From NCBI RefSeq assembly GCF_002005225.1, contig NZ_CP019724.1, positions 3,226,501-3,290,500 on the forward strand: a DNA stretch of 64,000 nt, written 5' to 3'. The notes beneath the pieces were generated by a model, which made no database searches, had not been told where the DNA came from, and worked only from the letters and a program-made list of their open reading frames with translations. A program made the position numbers and the translations under genes. The DNA comes from Streptomyces pactum. GTDB lineage: Bacteria > Actinomycetota > Actinomycetes > Streptomycetales > Streptomycetaceae. This document shows positions 33,121-45,427 of the stretch, in pieces (the first letter of the stretch is position 1; the number at the start of each line of letters is the position of its first letter).

Positions 33121-34494
33121 ATGTCCGAGACCGGTACGGCGGCCCAGGGGGCCGGTGGGGAACACGAGCTGAAGCGCAGCCTGGGCTTCAGGGACCTGGT
33201 CGTCTACGGGCTGCTGTTCATCGCCCCCATGGCGCCGGTCGGGGTCTTCGGCACGCTGGACGCCAAGTCGCACGGGGCCGTGGCGCTCGTCTACGTCGTC
33301 GCGACGATCGCCATGGCGTTCACCGCGTTCAGCTACGCCCAGATGGTGCGGGTGGTCCCCCAGGCGGGGTCGGTGTTCGCCTACGCGCGCGCGGGGCTCG
33401 GCAACGGGGCCGGATTCATCGCCGGCTGGATGGCGATGCTGGACTACGTGCTCATCCCGGCGGTGGCGTATCTCTTCTCCGGCATCGCGATGGAGGCGCT
33501 GGTCCCCGAGGTGTCGCGGTGGGTGTGGACGGCGATCGCGGTGGTCGTCACGACCCTGCTGAACCTGTGGGGGGTGCGCGCGGCGGCCCGGGTGGGCTTC
33601 CTGGTGCTCGCCATGGAGATCGCGGTCCTGGTGGTGTTCGTGGTGGCGGCGATCGTGGTGCTCGCGCGCGACGGGGCCGAGCGCGGGTGGCTGTCGCCGC
33701 TGTCCGGGGACGGCACGCAGGGGGCGTTCGCGCTGTCCGCGGTGGTCGGCGCGGTGTCGGTGGCGGTGCTGTCGTACCTGGGCTTCGACGCGATCGCGAC
33801 CTTCGCGGAGGAGGTCACCGGCGGTTCGGCGAAGGTCGCGCGGGCGCTGCTGTTCTGCCTGGCACTGGCGGGCGTGCTGTTCGTGGCGCAGACGTACCTG
33901 GTGGCGCTGCTGGAGCCGGTGTCGTCGGCGGAGCTGGCGGCGGAGCCGGAGCGGCAGGGGTCGGCGTTCTACGACGCCGTGGACGCCTCCGTGGGCACGT
34001 GGCTGCACGACCTGGTGGCGGTGAGCAAGGCGATCGGCGCGGCGTTCGCGGCGCTGGCCGGGCAGGCGGCGGCCGGGCGGCTGCTGTTCGCGATGGGCCG
34101 CGACCGGCGGCTGCCGAAGGCGCTGTCGCGGACGGACTCCGGGGTGCCTCGCGTGGCGCTGCTGGTCGCGGCCGTGATCACGATGGTGGCGGCGGTGTGG
34201 GCGGCGCGTCGGGACGACGGTCTCGACCACCTGGTCTCGGTGGTCGACGTCGGCGCGCTGACCGCGTTCACGATGCTCCACGCGAGTGTGGTGGGCTGGT
34301 TCGCGATCCGGCGCGGCGCGGGACCGGTGAGCTGGTGGCGGCATGTGTTGATCCCGGTGCTCGGGGCGGTGATCACCGTCGCGGTGATCGTGGAGGCGTC
34401 GGGGACCGCGCAGGTGGTGGGGGCGGTGTGGCTGGCGGTCGGACTGGTGGTGCTGGTGGCGCAGGCGCGCGGCAGGCGGTCCGCGGGGACGTGA
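33121..34494 (+). CDS. APC-superfamily amino acid permease
   Basis: The 457-residue integral membrane protein has about 12 helices, starting with the APC signature in helix 1 (LVVYGLLFIAPMAPVGVFG). It has a conserved proline/glycine break and the F-A-E-E-V loop in helix 6 typical of amino acid-polyamine-organocation carriers. It likely imports amino acids by proton or sodium coupling; the substrate is unknown. The upstream ATG at 33121 has a GGAGGCACG ribosome binding site. Confidence 0.9.
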   Translation: MSETGTAAQGAGGEHELKRSLGFRDLVVYGLLFIAPMAPVGVFGTLDAKSHGAVALVYVVATIAMAFTAFSYAQMVRVVPQAGSVFAYARAGLGNGAGFIAGWMAMLDYVLIPAVAYLFSGIAMEALVPEVSRWVWTAIAVVVTTLLNLWGVRAAARVGFLVLAMEIAVLVVFVVAAIVVLARDGAERGWLSPLSGDGTQGAFALSAVVGAVSVAVLSYLGFDAIATFAEEVTGGSAKVARALLFCLALAGVLFVAQTYLVALLEPVSSAELAAEPERQGSAFYDAVDASVGTWLHDLVAVSKAIGAAFAALAGQAAAGRLLFAMGRDRRLPKALSRTDSGVPRVALLVAAVITMVAAVWAARRDDGLDHLVSVVDVGALTAFTMLHASVVGWFAIRRGAGPVSWWRHVLIPVLGAVITVAVIVEASGTAQVVGAVWLAVGLVVLVAQARGRRSAGT

Positions 34495-34572
34495 GGCCGG
34501 TGAGCCGAGGCCGGCGAAGGGCGGCTCGCGCGCCGGGCCGGGTTGTCACACCCGGCCGTTACGCTCGGGCGC

Positions 34573-35781
34573 ATGGCTGTTAACTCGACCCCCGAAGCGC
34601 CCCTGCCCGTGGGTGAGGTGTCACGGCTGATCGGGGGCTGGATCGACCGGCTCGGCGGGGTGTGGGTCGAGGGGCAGATCACGCAGTTGTCGCGGCGGCC
34701 GGGTGCCGGTGTCGTGTTCCTGACGCTGCGCGATCCGTCGTACGACATCTCCGTGAGCGTGACCTGCTACCGGCAGGTGTTCGACGCGGTGGCGGACGTG
34801 GTGGGCGAGGGCGCGCGGGTCGTCGTGCACGCCAAGCCGGAGTGGTACGCACCGCGCGGGCAGTTGTCGCTGCGGGCCGCCGAGATCAAGCCGGTGGGCG
34901 TCGGGGAGCTGCTCGCGCGTCTGGAGCAGCTCAAGAAGGCACTCGCGCGCGAGGGGCTGTTCGCGCCGGAGCGCAAGAAGCCGCTGCCGTTCCTGCCGCA
35001 GTTGATCGGCCTGGTGTGCGGGCGGGCGTCGGCGGCCGAGCGGGACGTCCTGGAGAACGCCCGGCACCGCTGGCCCGCCGTCCGCTTCGAGGTGCGCAAC
35101 GTCCCGGTGCAGGGCGTGCACGCCGTGCCGCAGGTGGTGCAGGCGGTGAAGGAGCTGGACGCGATGGACGACGTCGACGTGATCGTCGTCGCGCGGGGTG
35201 GTGGCAGCGTGGAGGATCTGCTGCCGTTCTCCGACGAGCAGTTGGTGCGGGCGGTCGCCCAGTGCCGTACGCCGGTCGTCTCCGCGATCGGGCACGAGCC
35301 GGACAATCCGCTCCTCGACCATGTCGCCGACCTGCGCGCCTCCACGCCGACCGACGCCGCGAAGAAGGTCGTACCGGACGTCGGCGAGGAGTACGAGCGG
35401 GTGCGCCAGCTCCGCGACCGTGCCCGGCGGTGTGTGGCGGCGTACGTGGACCGCGAGGAGCGGGGGCTGGCCCATGCGCTGGCCCGGCCCTCGATACAGG
35501 ACCCGCACCGGATGATCGACGAGCGGGCCGAGCAGGTGACGGCCCTGCTGGAGCGGGGCCGGCGCTCGCTGCGGCACCACCTCGACCGGGCCGACTCCGA
35601 GCTGACGCACACGCACGCGCGCGTGGTGGCCCTCTCCCCCGCCGCGACCCTGAAGCGCGGGTACGCCGTGCTGCAGCGGGCCGACGGCCACGCCGTCCGG
35701 GACCCGGGCGAGGTGGAGCCGGGCGAGACGCTGCGGGCACGCGTCAGTGAGGGTGACTTCTCCGTACGAGTCGACGCATAG
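34573..35781 (+). CDS. xseA: Exodeoxyribonuclease VII large subunit
   Basis: The 402-residue protein has the N-terminal OB-fold ([20 protein letters not shown]) and the catalytic domain motifs of Xse[40 protein letters not shown] and [21 protein letters not shown] coiled-coil region and a final GYAVLQ strand follow. It degrades single-stranded DNA to oligonucleotides with XseB, encoded 9 bp downstream. Confidence 0.96.
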   Translation: MAVNSTPEAPLPVGEVSRLIGGWIDRLGGVWVEGQITQLSRRPGAGVVFLTLRDPSYDISVSVTCYRQVFDAVADVVGEGARVVVHAKPEWYAPRGQLSLRAAEIKPVGVGELLARLEQLKKALAREGLFAPERKKPLPFLPQLIGLVCGRASAAERDVLENARHRWPAVRFEVRNVPVQGVHAVPQVVQAVKELDAMDDVDVIVVARGGGSVEDLLPFSDEQLVRAVAQCRTPVVSAIGHEPDNPLLDHVADLRASTPTDAAKKVVPDVGEEYERVRQLRDRARRCVAAYVDREERGLAHALARPSIQDPHRMIDERAEQVTALLERGRRSLRHHLDRADSELTHTHARVVALSPAATLKRGYAVLQRADGHAVRDPGEVEPGETLRARVSEGDFSVRVDA

Positions 35782-35790
35782 GGTGGGTGG

Positions 35791-36051
35791 ATGACCAGCG
35801 AGGTGGAGCAGCCGACGGCCGTGTCCGAGGCGCTCGGGTACGAGCAGGCGCGGGACGAGCTGATCGAGGTCGTACGGCGGCTGGAGGCCGGCGGTACGAC
35901 GCTGGAGGAGTCCCTCGCCCTGTGGGAGCGGGGCGAGGAGCTGGCGAAGGTCTGCCGCCGCTGGCTGGACGGCGCCCGGGCCCGCCTGGACGCGGCGCTG
36001 GCCGAGGAGGCCGAGGAGGCCGGGGCGCGGGACGCGGACGCGGACCGCTAG
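35791..36051 (+). CDS. xseB: Exodeoxyribonuclease VII small subunit
   Basis: The 86-residue helical protein has the family signature ([20 protein letters not shown], then [20 protein letters not shown]), which coils against XseA. It is translated immediately after xseA with a short gap and forms the multimeric nuclease with it. The C-terminal 20 residues are acidic and non-conserved. Confidence 0.95.
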   Translation: MTSEVEQPTAVSEALGYEQARDELIEVVRRLEAGGTTLEESLALWERGEELAKVCRRWLDGARARLDAALAEEAEEAGARDADADR

Positions 36052-36075
36052 CCCCTCCGCCGGCGCGTCGCGCCA

Positions 36076-36109
36076 CGGGCGCGGGGCCGGCACGGGCGCG
36101 GGGCCGGCA
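36076..36109. repeat. Two tandem 17-bp repeats downstream of xseB
   Basis: CGGGCGCGGGGCCGGCA occurs twice head to tail (36076-36092 and 36093-36109). The 187-bp gap between xseB and the DUF4287 gene otherwise shows no feature. It may contribute to transcription termination. Confidence 0.7.
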
Positions 36110-36238
36110 CGCCCGCCTGATCCGCCGAACGGTCCCCGGCCGCGAGGAGGCGGGCGGCCCTCTCCGCACTGTCCCGCGGCGGCGCGGGGACGGACGGGCG
36201 CCCGCTTCGCGCCGCTCCTCGGGGCGGGGACGGACGGC

Positions 36239-36451
36239 CTACTTGGCGGTGTCCTCGGCCAGGGTGTGCGCGACGAGCGCGTTGGCGTGCCCGTGGCCCA
36301 GTGCGTGCTCGGCCTTGAGCCAGGCGACGAGCTCCATGTGCTTGGTGAGCGGCGAGGAGCGGATCAGCTCCTTCCACTCCGCGACCGGGCGGCCGTACTT
36401 CTTCTCGATCGACGGGAAGTAGGAGGCGGGGCCCTTCACGGTGGCGGTCAT
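36239..36451 (-). CDS. DUF4287-domain protein, 70 aa
   Basis: The 70-residue product (MTATVKGPASYFPSIEKKYG, then RPVAEWKELI, LVAWLKAEHALGHGHANALV) matches the small DUF4287 family of about 70 residues. It is helical, with a K-K-Y-G-R-P-V-x-x-W motif. Function unknown. The ATG at 36451 is chosen because conserved residues start there; further upstream is non-conserved. Confidence 0.88.
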   Translation of the reverse strand: MTATVKGPASYFPSIEKKYGRPVAEWKELIRSSPLTKHMELVAWLKAEHALGHGHANALVAHTLAEDTAK

Positions 36452-36799
36452 GTCGGCGTGCTCCCTGTGTGCGAGTGGCGGTGTGCTGCCCGGTAAGACC
36501 GCGAGAAGCGGGAGAACTGATCGCCCCGCCGATGTGATCTGCGACACCTCACCCTCGGGGGCACGGGACGGAACCACGGCACGTCCGGCGTCGCCGGACG
36601 GCCCCCTTGCCGCATACCCCGCTCGCCCGGCACGCCCGGAGCCGCGGCGCCCGCCCCCGCACGCCTCGGCCATGTGAAGCGGATCACCGCACTCCCGTTT
36701 TGGTTGAAGGTTGAACTTCATTCCCGTAGCGTCGTGCCCGTCAACGGCTCCCCGCCGATCTGCGCGGAGCGCCGACGTACACCCCGAGGAAGTTCACGT
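36452..36799. promoter_or_regulatory. 348-bp divergent region upstream of the nitroreductase gene
   Basis: No gene is seen. It contains an inverted repeat TGAAG-GTTGAA-CTTCA (36705-36720), a possible operator near the nitroreductase promoter. The rest is a spacer between two divergent genes. Confidence 0.45.
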
Positions 36800-37390
36800 A
36801 TGTCTCTCGTTCTTGACCCCGCCGCCCAGGACCTGCTGTTCCGCGAGGCCCGCACCGCGAACACCTTCACCGACGAGCCGGTGACCGACGAGCAGGTGCA
36901 GGCGATCTACGACCTGGTCAAGTACGGCCCGACCGCCTTCAACCAGTCGCCCCTGCGCATCACGCTGGTCCGCTCCCCCGAGGCCCGCGAGCGCCTCGTC
37001 CGGCACATGGCCGAGGGCAACCAGCCCAAGACGGCGTCCGCACCGCTGGTCGCGATCCTGTCGGCGGACAACGAGTTCCACGAGGAGCTGCCGCAGCTCT
37101 TCCCGCACTTCCCGCAGGCCAAGGACGCCTTCTTCAGCGAGCGCCCGGTGCGGGAGGGCGCGGCCACGCTGAACGCCGCCCTGCAGGCCGCGTACTTCAT
37201 CGTCGGCGTCCGCGCCGCGGGCCTGGCCGCCGGCCCCATGACCGGCCTCGACTTCGACGGCGTCCGCAAGGAGTTCCTGGACGACGACCACACCCCGCTG
37301 ATGGTCGTCAACATCGGCCGCCCGGGCCCGGACTCCTGGTTCCCGCGCTCCCCGCGCCTGGCGTACGACGAGGTCGTCACCACGGTCTGA
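36800..37390 (+). CDS. Malonic semialdehyde reductase/nitroreductase family protein (RutE-like)
   Basis: The 196-residue protein belongs to the nitroreductase fold, HadB/RutE group, using FMN and NAD(P)H. It has the N-terminal DLLFREARTANTFTDEPVTD, the FMN-binding YGPTAFNQSPLRI and a C-terminal segment with PDSWFPRSPRLAYDEVV. In the Rut pathway this reduces malonic semialdehyde; here other rut genes are not seen, so substrate is uncertain. The start ATG at 36800 follows GAGGAAG 7 nt earlier. Confidence 0.88.
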   Translation: MSLVLDPAAQDLLFREARTANTFTDEPVTDEQVQAIYDLVKYGPTAFNQSPLRITLVRSPEARERLVRHMAEGNQPKTASAPLVAILSADNEFHEELPQLFPHFPQAKDAFFSERPVREGAATLNAALQAAYFIVGVRAAGLAAGPMTGLDFDGVRKEFLDDDHTPLMVVNIGRPGPDSWFPRSPRLAYDEVVTTV

Positions 37391-37445
37391 GCCGCGCGGC
37401 CCCGATGACCTGACGAAGCCCCCGGCGAAGGGCGGATTCTCGGGG

Positions 37446-38872
37446 TCCTCGCAACACCTGATGGCTTACGCGGCTGTCAGTAGATCACGCAGGCACTCGG
37501 CTGGGGTTCTCCAGCCGAGCGTTTTGCGTGGCCGGCCGTTGAGTTGTTGGGCAACGTGTTCGAGGTCTTCGGCGCTGTGCGCGGACAGGTCGGTGCCCTT
37601 GGGGAAGTACTGCCGCAGCAGGCCGTTCGTGTTCTCATTCGACCCGCGTTGCCAGGGGGAGTGCGGATCGCAGAAGTAGACCGGCACTCCCGTGGCGACG
37701 GTGAGCTGCTTGTGGGAGGCCATCTCGCAGCCCTGATCCCAGGTCAGCGAGCCGCGCAGGTGCTCGGGCAGGGTCTGGATCAGCGGCACCAGCACGTCGC
37801 GGACTTCCTCGGCGGTGTGTCCGCCGGGCAGGTGTCCGAGCATGACGTAGCGGGTGGAGCGCTCGACCAGGGTGACGATCGCGCTGTCGCTGCGGGGACC
37901 GACGATCAGATCGCCTTCCCAGTGGCCGGGAACCGCCCGGTCTTCCACCTCGGCAGGCCGCTCGGAGATCATCACCATCTCGTCGACGAAGCGGCGAGTG
38001 CGCTGCTCCGGGCTGCGGTGAGGCTTGCGGCGGGTGCGACCGCTGCGCAGTGCGACCGCGATCTCACGGCGCAGGCCGCCTCGGGCCTGGACGTAGATGG
38101 CCTGGTAGATCGTCTCCGGACTCACCCGCATGCTCTCGTCGTCGGGGAACTCGATGACCACAGCGTGACTGATCTGCTCTGGAGACCAGCGTTCGCGCAG
38201 CTTGTCCTCAACGTATCGACGCAGCGGCCCGTCTGCGGCGAGCTTCGAGGTCTTGGGCCGTGACCGGCTCTCGGCCCAGGTCCGCTGGGCCCGGTGCGGC
38301 CGGTAGACGCCGTCGACTGCCCGGGCGTCGATCTCCCGTTTGACCGTGGACGCCGGCCGTCCCAGAGCCCGCCCGATCGCCCGCAGCGAGTGGCCGGCCC
38401 GGTGCATGTCGGCGATCGTCTCCCGCTCGGCCACGTTCAGGAACCTGGGGTGCAGCGGCGCGTCGACCGCCGCGAGAGGCGGCTGGATGATGGTCACACC
38501 GGTCTTATAGACGATCAGGCGGCCGTCAGGGCGCAGTCGCGAATGGCCGATCTGCCGGATGCCCTGGTCCCAGTCGTGGGCCGTGCGCACGTGGACACCG
38601 ACCTGCGCGGCGGCATCCCGGCGTCGGACTCCGGCCGCACGCAGCCGCTCGTACTCCGCCCGACCGGGATGCCCAGACGTGCCGGACTTACCGCGACCGC
38701 GGACACCAGCCTGGCGGGCCCATCCGAACGCCGTATTGCGGTTCACTCCGACCGCGCGAGCAGCAGCGGTGACGCTGCCGCCCTCCCGATCCAGCGCCTC
38801 GAAGAACTTCGCCTTCAGCACCTCAAAATCCACGATCCCCGCAGCTCCCTGAACTCCAGGGTGTTGCGGGGA
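37446..38872 (-). mobile_element. IS30-family insertion sequence
   Basis: The element has one transposase gene and terminal inverted repeats TCCTCGCAACACC (37446-37458) and GGTGTTGCGGGGA (38860-38872), which match at 12 of 13 positions. It is about 1.43 kb. It lies in the loop of a terminator between two core genes. No clear target duplication is seen. Confidence 0.8.
37466..38833 (-). CDS. IS30-family transposase
   Basis: The 455-residue transposase has N-terminal HTH segments ([40 protein letters not shown]) and the IS30-type integrase core. Catalytic Asp is in [11 protein letters not shown], the second Asp in [11 protein letters not shown], and Glu in [18 protein letters not shown]. The gene appears intact. 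The frame covers almost the whole element, as usual for IS30. It is unrelated to the IS630 element in the island. Confidence 0.93.
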   Translation of the reverse strand: MDFEVLKAKFFEALDREGGSVTAAARAVGVNRNTAFGWARQAGVRGRGKSGTSGHPGRAEYERLRAAGVRRRDAAAQVGVHVRTAHDWDQGIRQIGHSRLRPDGRLIVYKTGVTIIQPPLAAVDAPLHPRFLNVAERETIADMHRAGHSLRAIGRALGRPASTVKREIDARAVDGVYRPHRAQRTWAESRSRPKTSKLAADGPLRRYVEDKLRERWSPEQISHAVVIEFPDDESMRVSPETIYQAIYVQARGGLRREIAVALRSGRTRRKPHRSPEQRTRRFVDEMVMISERPAEVEDRAVPGHWEGDLIVGPRSDSAIVTLVERSTRYVMLGHLPGGHTAEEVRDVLVPLIQTLPEHLRGSLTWDQGCEMASHKQLTVATGVPVYFCDPHSPWQRGSNENTNGLLRQYFPKGTDLSAHSAEDLEHVAQQLNGRPRKTLGWRTPAECLRDLLTAA

Positions 38873-38926
38873 TCAGTAGAACCCGGCAAGGGCCGGGGGC
38901 TTCGTCACGTCGTCGGGCGGCGGGGA

Positions 38927-39460
38927 TCAGCTCAGCTTCAGCGCCGCCGCCATCCGGCCGAGCTGGTCGAACGAGCCCGTGCCCGCCACGACCGTCGTCG
39001 CGCCCTCCATGCCGTCCGCGTCGTGCAGCACGAGCGCGTCGTACCGGCCGCCCGTGTACCGGGTCCACGTCCGGCCGCCGATCTCCTGGGTCGCCTCGGT
39101 CGCCCGCGCCCCCTGGCTGGCGTCGTCGATGAACGTGGACGGCTTCTGCGTGGACTGCTCGATCGCCACGTACTCGCCGCCCGGGGCGTGGAAGCCCAGG
39201 TGCCATGCGTCGAACTCGTCACCCCGGAAGCGGACGGAGGTCGGCTTCCAGTCCTCGGAGAGGCCCTGGGGCGCCGCCACCGGGTACGGCGCCGCGCGCT
39301 GCGCGGTGAGCAGCTCGACCCGGTAGTCGACCCGCTCGACGGGGGGTTCGCCGTCGTCGTGCGGAATGAAGATCCAGATCACGCCCGCCGCGAGCACGAT
39401 GAGCCCGAGGGAGAGGATCATGTCCCGGGCCGACTTCTGCTTGCCTTGCATACCTGCCAC
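38927..39460 (-). CDS. DUF4245-type membrane-anchored protein
   Basis: The 177-residue product has one N-terminal transmembrane helix ([19 protein letters not shown], about 14-32) and an extracytoplasmic domain rich in Trp and Tyr, matching actinobacterial DUF4245. Function unknown. The GTG at 39460 is used; an ATG at 39451 is an alternative. It is divergent from glpX. Confidence 0.85.
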   Translation of the reverse strand: MAGMQGKQKSARDMILSLGLIVLAAGVIWIFIPHDDGEPPVERVDYRVELLTAQRAAPYPVAAPQGLSEDWKPTSVRFRGDEFDAWHLGFHAPGGEYVAIEQSTQKPSTFIDDASQGARATEATQEIGGRTWTRYTGGRYDALVLHDADGMEGATTVVAGTGSFDQLGRMAAALKLS

Positions 39461-39586
39461 ACCCCCTATCGTCGCAGGTGCCTGATCCGCTCATCCGTGG
39501 GGTCCCCTGCTCATTTAGTCGGACTGACGATAGAGTGCGGCGCACACCCTCATCCGGCCGTCGTCGTATCAGAAAGGTGCGCTCCG

Positions 39587-40618
39587 ATGACCGAGCATCA
39601 TCTGCCGTCCGAGTTGGACGTCCCCTCAGAGGCCCCCGACCGCAACCTCGCCATGGAACTGGTGCGGGTCACCGAAGCCGCGGCGATGGCCGCCGGCCGC
39701 TGGGTCGGGCGCGGTGACAAGAACGGCGCCGACGGCGCCGCGGTGCGCGCCATGCGGACCCTCGTCCACACCGTCTCGATGAACGGCGTCGTCGTCATCG
39801 GCGAGGGCGAGAAGGACGAGGCGCCGATGCTCTTCAACGGAGAGCGGGTCGGCGACGGCACCGGGGCCGAGGTCGACATCGCCGTCGACCCGATCGACGG
39901 CACCACGCTGACCGCCAACGGCATGACCAACGCGATCGCGGTGCTGGCCGCCGCCGAACGCGGCTCCATGTTCGACCCGTCCGCGGTCTTCTACATGGAC
40001 AAGCTGGTCACCGGGCCTGATGCCGCCGACTTCGTCGACATCAACGCGCCTGTGTCCGTGAACATCCGCCGGATCGCCAAGGCCAAGCGGCGCACCCCCG
40101 AGGACGTCACCGTCGTCATCCTCGACCGGCCCCGCCACCAGGGCCTCATCAAGGAGGTCCGGGAGACCGGCGCCCGCATCAAGCTGATCTCCGACGGCGA
40201 CGTGGCCGGCTCGATCCTGGCGCTGCGCGAGGGCACCGGCATCGACCTGCTGCTCGGCGTCGGCGGCACGCCGGAGGGCATCATCTCGGCCTGCGCCGTG
40301 AAGTGCCTGGGCGGCACCATCCAGGGCAAGCTGTGGCCCAAGGACGACGAGGAGCGGCAGCGCGCGGTCGACGCCGGGCACGACCTGGACCGGGTGCTGA
40401 CCACCGACGACCTGGTCTCCGGGGACAACGTCTTCTTCGTCGCGACCGGCATCACCGACGGTGAGCTGCTGCGCGGGGTGCGGTACCGGTCCGAGACCGC
40501 CACGACCGACTCGATCGTGATGCGGTCCAAGTCGGGCACCGTGCGGCGGATCGACTCCGAGCACCGGCTGAGCAAGCTGCGGGCCTACAGCGCGATCGAC
40601 TTCGACCGGGCGAAGTGA
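39587..40618 (+). CDS. glpX: Fructose-1,6-bisphosphatase class II
   Basis: The 343-residue enzyme has the GlpX lithium-sensitive phosphatase motifs: [30 protein letters not shown] and [11 protein letters not shown]. It dephosphorylates fructose 1,6-bisphosphate in gluconeogenesis. The ATG at 39587 gives the typical short N-terminus before [17 protein letters not shown]. The 126-bp divergent spacer to the DUF4245 gene holds a TAGAGT -10-like box. Confidence 0.96.
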   Translation: MTEHHLPSELDVPSEAPDRNLAMELVRVTEAAAMAAGRWVGRGDKNGADGAAVRAMRTLVHTVSMNGVVVIGEGEKDEAPMLFNGERVGDGTGAEVDIAVDPIDGTTLTANGMTNAIAVLAAAERGSMFDPSAVFYMDKLVTGPDAADFVDINAPVSVNIRRIAKAKRRTPEDVTVVILDRPRHQGLIKEVRETGARIKLISDGDVAGSILALREGTGIDLLLGVGGTPEGIISACAVKCLGGTIQGKLWPKDDEERQRAVDAGHDLDRVLTTDDLVSGDNVFFVATGITDGELLRGVRYRSETATTDSIVMRSKSGTVRRIDSEHRLSKLRAYSAIDFDRAK

Positions 40619-40750
40619 CTCCGCCGGTTCCGCGGGGCGCCTGCTGATCCAGGGTGTCGCGTGGCGGGTGCGGGTGGAGTGGGGCTGGTCACGCCCGCGC
40701 GGCGCAGCGCGGTTCGGGCACGGCCCCGGCGCCTTCAGCGGCTCGACCCG

Positions 40751-40806
40751 CCCGGGCGTGAGAAGGGCACCCTCTGTGCGGAGAGGGTGCCCTTCTCACG
40801 CCCGGG
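40751..40806. terminator. 25-bp perfect hairpin between glpX and whiB-like genes
   Basis: Bases 40751-40775 and 40782-40806 are exact complements with a 6-nt loop. It ends 2 nt before the whiB-like stop codon (40809), so it serves as a bidirectional terminator for the two convergent genes. Confidence 0.92.
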
Positions 40807-40808
40807 TT

Positions 40809-41186
40809 CTAACCGGCCGCCGCTATGTGGCCCGTCGTGCGGGCGGTCTTCTTGAGCTCGACGTCGCGGCGGCGGCGCCGGGCCAGGACCACACGGCGCT
40901 CGGCGGCGGTGAGGCCGCCCCAGACGCCGTAGGGCTCGGGCTGCAGGAGGGCGTGCTCGCGGCACTCGACCATGACCGGACAGCGCGCGCAGACGCGCTT
41001 GGCCGCCTCCTCGCGGGAGAGCCGGGCGGCGGTGGGTTCCTTGGAAGGTGCGAAGAACAGTCCGGCCTCGTCGCGCCGGCACACCGCCTCGGTGTGCCAG
41101 GGAGCGTCTTGGTCCCTGTCCCGCACGGGCACCCGCTGGGCCGGAACGGCGGCTACCTGCAGGGACGAATGCGGCGGTTGCAGCAC
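40809..41186 (-). CDS. WhiB-family iron-sulfur transcription factor
   Basis: The 125-residue protein has the four cluster-binding cysteines of WhiB-like proteins (EAVCRRDE, then RVCARCPVMVECREHA), the GVWGGLTAAERR turn motif and a basic RRRRRD C-terminus for DNA contact. Such proteins bind sigma factor HrdB and sense redox signals or NO. It sits between glpX and DUF1707 genes; the corresponding S. coelicolor gene next to glpX is, from memory, SCO5046 (wblI). The gene name is not confirmed. Confidence 0.93.
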   Translation of the reverse strand: MLQPPHSSLQVAAVPAQRVPVRDRDQDAPWHTEAVCRRDEAGLFFAPSKEPTAARLSREEAAKRVCARCPVMVECREHALLQPEPYGVWGGLTAAERRVVLARRRRRDVELKKTARTTGHIAAAG

Positions 41187-41289
41187 GGTCTACTCCTGAC
41201 GACGGCTTCGCGAGCGAGAGACGATGCGTCAGGCTTACCCGTTGTGCGCGCGCCTATGCACTGGGTTTCCAACCGTCGCCGGTGCCGCG

Positions 41290-41997
41290 CTACAGGTGCT
41301 TGCGCAAACCCTTCTCGACCTTGCGGTGCACCCGGTCGAGGATGTCCGCGACGACCTTGCCGCGCTTGGGCCGCGCCTCGACACTGCCCAGCACGGCCCA
41401 GCCGTCCACGTAGACGACGGGGGCCTCGACCTCGGCCGAGTCGAGCGTGTGGACCTCGAAGCTGCCGAGCACGCCGCCGCCCGCGCCGCGCAACGACACG
41501 TTCTCCGGGACGCGCACCTCGACGCTGCCGAAGACGGAGAACGCCTTGATCACGACCTGCTGTTGCTCGAAGACCGCCTCACTGAGATCTATCTCGACGC
41601 TGCCGAAGACCGCGTACGCGTGGATGCGGCGGCTCGCCCGCCAGCGGCCCTTGCGGACGGCGCTGCTGAACACCGCCACCAGGTTCTCGTCGGGTTCGGC
41701 CGGGATGGCACCGGCGGTGGGGCGGCTGGGGGCCGGGGCGGCGGTCCGGTGCCGTCCGGCGTGCGCGGCGGGCAGGTCCTGCACGAAGCCGTCCAGCTCA
41801 CCGACCGTCCTGGCGGCCAGCACGCCCTCGACGCGCTCGGCGTGCTCATCGGCGGTGAGCCGCCCCTCGGCGAGGGCCTCGCGCAACATGTCGGTGACGC
41901 GGTCCCGGTCGGCGTCCGAGGCGCGCATCTCGGAGACGTGCGCTGCGGTGCCGCGCGGTGCCGCGTCCTGCGGTTGGGCGTGCTTCTGAAGGTCCAC
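41290..41997 (-). CDS. DUF1707 and YvqF-like (LiaF-type) domain protein
   Basis: The 235-residue protein has a DUF1707 (SHOCT-like) N-terminus (MRASDADRDRVTDMLREALA, then RLTADEHAERVEGVLAA) and a C-terminal cell-wall-active antibiotic response domain with repeated FGSVEID / FGSVEVRVP / LGSFEVHT / LGSVEARP strands. Transmembrane helices are missing in this copy, so it is likely cytosolic. Function unknown; the fold is associated with envelope-stress signalling. Confidence 0.88.
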   Translation of the reverse strand: MDLQKHAQPQDAAPRGTAAHVSEMRASDADRDRVTDMLREALAEGRLTADEHAERVEGVLAARTVGELDGFVQDLPAAHAGRHRTAAPAPSRPTAGAIPAEPDENLVAVFSSAVRKGRWRASRRIHAYAVFGSVEIDLSEAVFEQQQVVIKAFSVFGSVEVRVPENVSLRGAGGGVLGSFEVHTLDSAEVEAPVVYVDGWAVLGSVEARPKRGKVVADILDRVHRKVEKGLRKHL

Positions 41998-42213
41998 GGC
42001 AGCAGCGTACCGAAACGCGATAGATCGCGACTACCCCTGTGGACCACCTTGTCGCGGACCGGCCGTGACGCGCCGGATCCCTCCCGCCCCTACTGAGCCT
42101 TACCTCACAAGCTCACCGCCGGTGGCAGGTTCTACGCTGGTTGACGCTGCCGATGGAGGCCAGCCGCCGTGGTGGAATCCAGCCGCGCGTCTGTCGAGTG
42201 AGGAATGGGCGAG

Positions 42214-43881
<1,668 letters not shown>

Positions 43882-43958
43882 GAACGGTGGTGACGGTCCG
43901 CCTCCACGGGGAACAGTGGTCGCGTCGCGGACGCTGTGAGACGTGGAGGTGATCGTCG

Positions 43959-45362
43959 ATGACCGACGAGCAGGACAGGACCGGGTACCGCACCGAGCAC
44001 GACTCCATGGGCGAGGTGCGGGTGCCCGCCCACGCCAAGTGGCGGGCGCAGACCCAGCGGGCGGTGGAGAACTTCCCCGTCTCCGGGCAGCGCATCGAAC
44101 GCGCCCACATCGAGGCGCTCGCCCGGATCAAGGGCGCGGCGGCCAAGGTCAACGCCGAGCTGGGGGTCCTGGACGAGGACGTCGCCGCCGCGATCCAGGA
44201 GGCGGCCGGTGAGGTCGCCGAGGGGAAGTGGGACGAGCACTTCCCCGTGGACGTGTTCCAGACGGGGTCGGGGACCTCGTCCAACATGAACACCAACGAG
44301 GTCGTCGCCACCCTCGCCACCGAGCGGCTCGGCCGGGACGTGCACCCCAACGACCACGTCAACGCCTCCCAGTCGTCCAACGACGTCTTCCCCTCCTCGA
44401 TCCACATCGCCGCCACCGCCGCCGTCACCCGCGACCTGATCCCGGCCCTCGGCCACCTCGCCGGCGCCCTGGAGCGCAAGGCCGAGGAGTTCGCCGACGT
44501 GGTGAAGTCCGGGCGTACGCACCTCATGGACGCCACGCCGGTCACGCTGGGCCAGGAGTTCGGCGGGTACGCCGCCCAGGTGCGGTACGGCATCGAGCGG
44601 CTGGAGGCGTCCCTGCCCCGCCTCGCCGAGCTGCCGCTGGGCGGTACCGCGGTCGGCACCGGCATCAACACCCCGCCCGGCTTCTCCGCCGCCGTCATCG
44701 AGGAGGTGGCCCGCGCGACGGGGCTGCCGCTGACCGAGGCGCGCGACCACTTCGAGGCGCAGGGCGCGCGGGACGGCATCGTCGAGACGAGCGGTCAGCT
44801 CCGGACCGTCGCCGTCGGACTGACGAAGATCGCCAACGACCTGCGCTGGATGGCGTCCGGACCGCGGACCGGGCTCGCGGAGATCTCCCTGCCCGACCTC
44901 CAGCCCGGGTCGTCCATCATGCCCGGCAAGGTCAACCCGGTGGTCCCCGAGGCCGTGCTGATGGTCGCCGCCCAGGTCACCGGAAACGACGCGACGGTGG
45001 CCGCCGCCGGAGCGGCCGGCAACTTCGAGCTCAACGTCATGCTGCCGGTCATCGCCAAGAACGTACTGGAGTCGGTCCGGCTGCTCGCCAACGTCTCGCG
45101 GCTGCTGGCCGACCGGACCGTCGACGGCATCGTCGCCCACCGCGAACGGGCTCGCGAGTACGCCGAGTCCTCGCCGTCCGTGGTCACGCCGCTCAACAGG
45201 TACATCGGGTACGAAGAGGCCGCCAAGGTCGCGAAGAAGGCGCTGGCCGAGCGGAAGACGATCCGTCAGGTGGTGCTGGAGAGCGGGTACGTCGAGCGCG
45301 GCGATCTCACGAACGCGCAGTTGGACGAGGCGCTGGACGTGCTGCGGATGACCCGTCCGTGA
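43959..45362 (+). CDS. fumC: Fumarate hydratase class II
   Basis: The 467-residue cluster-free fumarase has the superfamily signature [11 protein letters not shown] and the substrate-binding segments [27 protein letters not shown] and [16 protein letters not shown]. It follows the class I gene by 77 bp, probably co-transcribed or separately regulated for oxidative stress or iron shortage. The ATG is preceded by GGAGG (43946-43950). Confidence 0.97.
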   Translation: MTDEQDRTGYRTEHDSMGEVRVPAHAKWRAQTQRAVENFPVSGQRIERAHIEALARIKGAAAKVNAELGVLDEDVAAAIQEAAGEVAEGKWDEHFPVDVFQTGSGTSSNMNTNEVVATLATERLGRDVHPNDHVNASQSSNDVFPSSIHIAATAAVTRDLIPALGHLAGALERKAEEFADVVKSGRTHLMDATPVTLGQEFGGYAAQVRYGIERLEASLPRLAELPLGGTAVGTGINTPPGFSAAVIEEVARATGLPLTEARDHFEAQGARDGIVETSGQLRTVAVGLTKIANDLRWMASGPRTGLAEISLPDLQPGSSIMPGKVNPVVPEAVLMVAAQVTGNDATVAAAGAAGNFELNVMLPVIAKNVLESVRLLANVSRLLADRTVDGIVAHRERAREYAESSPSVVTPLNRYIGYEEAAKVAKKALAERKTIRQVVLESGYVERGDLTNAQLDEALDVLRMTRP

Positions 45363-45427
45363 CCGGGCGGCCGCCGCGGACGCGGGCGCTCGCCGCGATC
45401 ACCCGCGCGTCAGGTGGCCAGGGCACC

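Larger units (their letters stand above)
37411..38907. terminator. Terminator hairpin split by the IS30 element
   Basis: TGACGAAGCCCCCGGC (37411-37426) and GCCGGGGGCTTCGTCA (38892-38907) are perfect 16-base complements on either side of the IS30 element. Removing the element would rebuild one strong bidirectional terminator between the convergent nitroreductase and DUF4245 genes. In the present sequence the arms are about 1.46 kb apart, so it is probably non-functional. Confidence 0.8.
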
